From an uncultured Lachnospiraceae bacterium (GTDB lineage: Bacteria > Bacillota > Clostridia > Lachnospirales > Lachnospiraceae), in the NCBI GenBank assembly GCA_949076555.1, contig CARUOB010000096.1:262-5332 (forward strand): a DNA stretch of 5,071 nucleotides. Direction: 5' to 3'. Shown one piece after another: positions 4,535 to 5,071 of this stretch. The position numbers and the translations under genes were made by a program. The first letter of the stretch is position 1. The number at the start of each line of letters is the position of its first letter. Under the pieces are notes generated by a model that was not told the origin of the DNA, did no database searches, and saw only the letters and a program-made list of their open reading frames with translations.

Positions 4535-5044
4535 TTACGCGCGGATCTCCTCTGCGGATTTTCCGCGGTTTTTAGCCACTTCCTCAGGAGTCTTTAACTG
4601 GCTCAAGCCCATAATCGTAGCTAACACTACGTTCTGCTTGTTGTTGGACCCCAAGGACTTTGTACGGATATTCTTGATGCCTGCAAGCTCGCACACCACA
4701 CGCGCAGGGCCTCCGGCGATGATACCGGTACCTTCCGCAGCTCTCTTGAGCAAAACTGATGCAGAGCCGAATTTTCCGACAAAATCATGTGTGATACTGT
4801 TCTTCTCATCCAGTGCAACGCAAACCAGATTCTTAATCGCGTCTTCTTTGCCTTTGCGGATCGCTTCAGGGATTTCAGTCGCTTTACCGAGGCCTGCGCC
4901 AACATGGCCGTTACCGTCGCCGACTACCACAAGCGCCGTGAAGCGCATGTTACGACCACCCTTGACAACCTTGGTTACACGCTTGATTGTCACAACTTTC
5001 TCAGTGAGTTCTAACTGACTTACGTCAATGATTGTACGTCTCAT
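4535..5044 (-). CDS. rpsE: 30S ribosomal protein S5
   Basis: S5 binds 16S rRNA in the small subunit and contributes to decoding accuracy and mRNA entry. The product is 169 aa, the usual bacterial length. The N-terminal double-stranded-RNA-binding-like domain covers about residues 11-75 and includes the hallmark VVKGGR (26-31) and VVGDGNGHVGAG (40-51). The loop at about 20-30 is where spectinomycin-resistance changes map in E. coli S5. The C-terminal S5 domain (about 85-157) contains GTGIIAGGPARVV (105-117) and GSNNKQNVV (132-140). The ATG is preceded by GGAAGGGAG ending 12 nt upstream, and MRRTIID at the N-terminus resembles Gram-positive S5, so this start is well supported. It follows the probable rplR by 20 nt. 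Downstream there is an unusually long, structured 137-nt gap before rpmD. No missing residues or frameshift are seen. Confidence 0.98.
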   Translation of the reverse strand: MRRTIIDVSQLELTEKVVTIKRVTKVVKGGRNMRFTALVVVGDGNGHVGAGLGKATEIPEAIRKGKEDAIKNLVCVALDEKNSITHDFVGKFGSASVLLKRAAEGTGIIAGGPARVVCELAGIKNIRTKSLGSNNKQNVVLATIMGLSQLKTPEEVAKNRGKSAEEIRA

Positions 5045-5056
5045 GTGATCTTCTTT

Positions 5057-5065
5057 CTCCCTTCC
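5057..5065 (-). promoter_or_regulatory. Ribosome binding site of rpsE
   Basis: GGAAGGGAG on the minus strand begins at the last base of the presumed rplR TAG stop and ends 12 nt before the rpsE ATG. The spacing is somewhat long, but the purine run continues (AAAGAAGA) towards the start. The overlap of stop and ribosome binding site suggests coupled translation of rplR and rpsE. Confidence 0.6.
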
Positions 5066-5071
5066 TAGAAT
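5065..5071 (-). CDS. rplR: Probable last codons of rplR (ribosomal protein L18), cut by the window edge
   Basis: Reading the minus strand from the window edge gives A-TTC-TAG, a Phe codon followed by a stop, 20 nt before the rpsE start. In the conserved spc order the gene before rpsE is rplR, and L18 proteins of Firmicutes commonly end in Leu-Glu-Phe, which fits. Only the final two codons are visible, so the call rests on synteny and this ending. The stop runs directly into the purine-rich rpsE leader. Confidence 0.5.

Noticed and set aside
4443..5018. Plus-strand open frame of 191 codons opposite rpsE
   Set aside because: It is antisense to S5 and starts inside the palindromic insert; no recognisable domain. 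It is open only because of the codon pattern of rpsE.

Overview
The window is a bacterial ribosomal-protein locus read entirely on the minus strand. It is the distal part of the spc operon running into its usual Gram-positive continuation. In transcription order (right to left) it holds the last codons of a probable rplR, rpsE (S5), rpmD (L30), rplO (L15), secY, adk, map, a small KOW-type RNA-binding protein, and infA (IF-1). The gene order, the four-cysteine zinc-binding LID of adenylate kinase, the KOW gene between map and infA, strong AGGAGG-type ribosome binding sites and moderate GC all point to a Clostridia member, most likely Lachnospiraceae. The genus cannot be settled from this window.

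The right part (about 5071-2432) holds the ribosomal proteins and the translocon. S5 belongs to the small subunit, L30 and L15 to the large subunit, and SecY is the membrane channel used by the nascent proteins. rpmD, rplO and secY are tightly coupled: the rplO ribosome binding site overlaps the rpmD stop, and rplO and secY share one base (TAATG). The left part (2193-107) holds adk (nucleotide balance), map (removal of the initiator Met), the KOW protein and infA (translation initiation). The last two overlap by 8 nt.

The genes are all ordinary and look intact; I see no new protein system. The unusual part is the non-coding DNA. Three junctions that are normally short are long here: rpsE-rpmD 137 nt, secY-adk 238 nt and adk-map 191 nt. 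At least 106 nt after infA also show no gene. These gaps are packed with perfect short hairpins with 2-4 nt loops. Three of the four carry a shared motif, GGCTGAAC(T/C)GTTA(C/T), which forms inverted repeats bounding the secY-adk insert and, in part, the adk-map insert. I read them as short, non-coding, palindromic interspersed elements (MITE- or REP-like) sitting between essential genes of one operon. That reading is an inference and needs a genome-wide search. The remaining junctions are compact and lack the motif.

No tRNA, rRNA, CRISPR array, transposase or convincing strong intrinsic terminator was seen. Candidate regulatory sites are a stem-loop with a weak T-rich tail just before adk and a TATAAT box upstream of map inside the adk-map insert.
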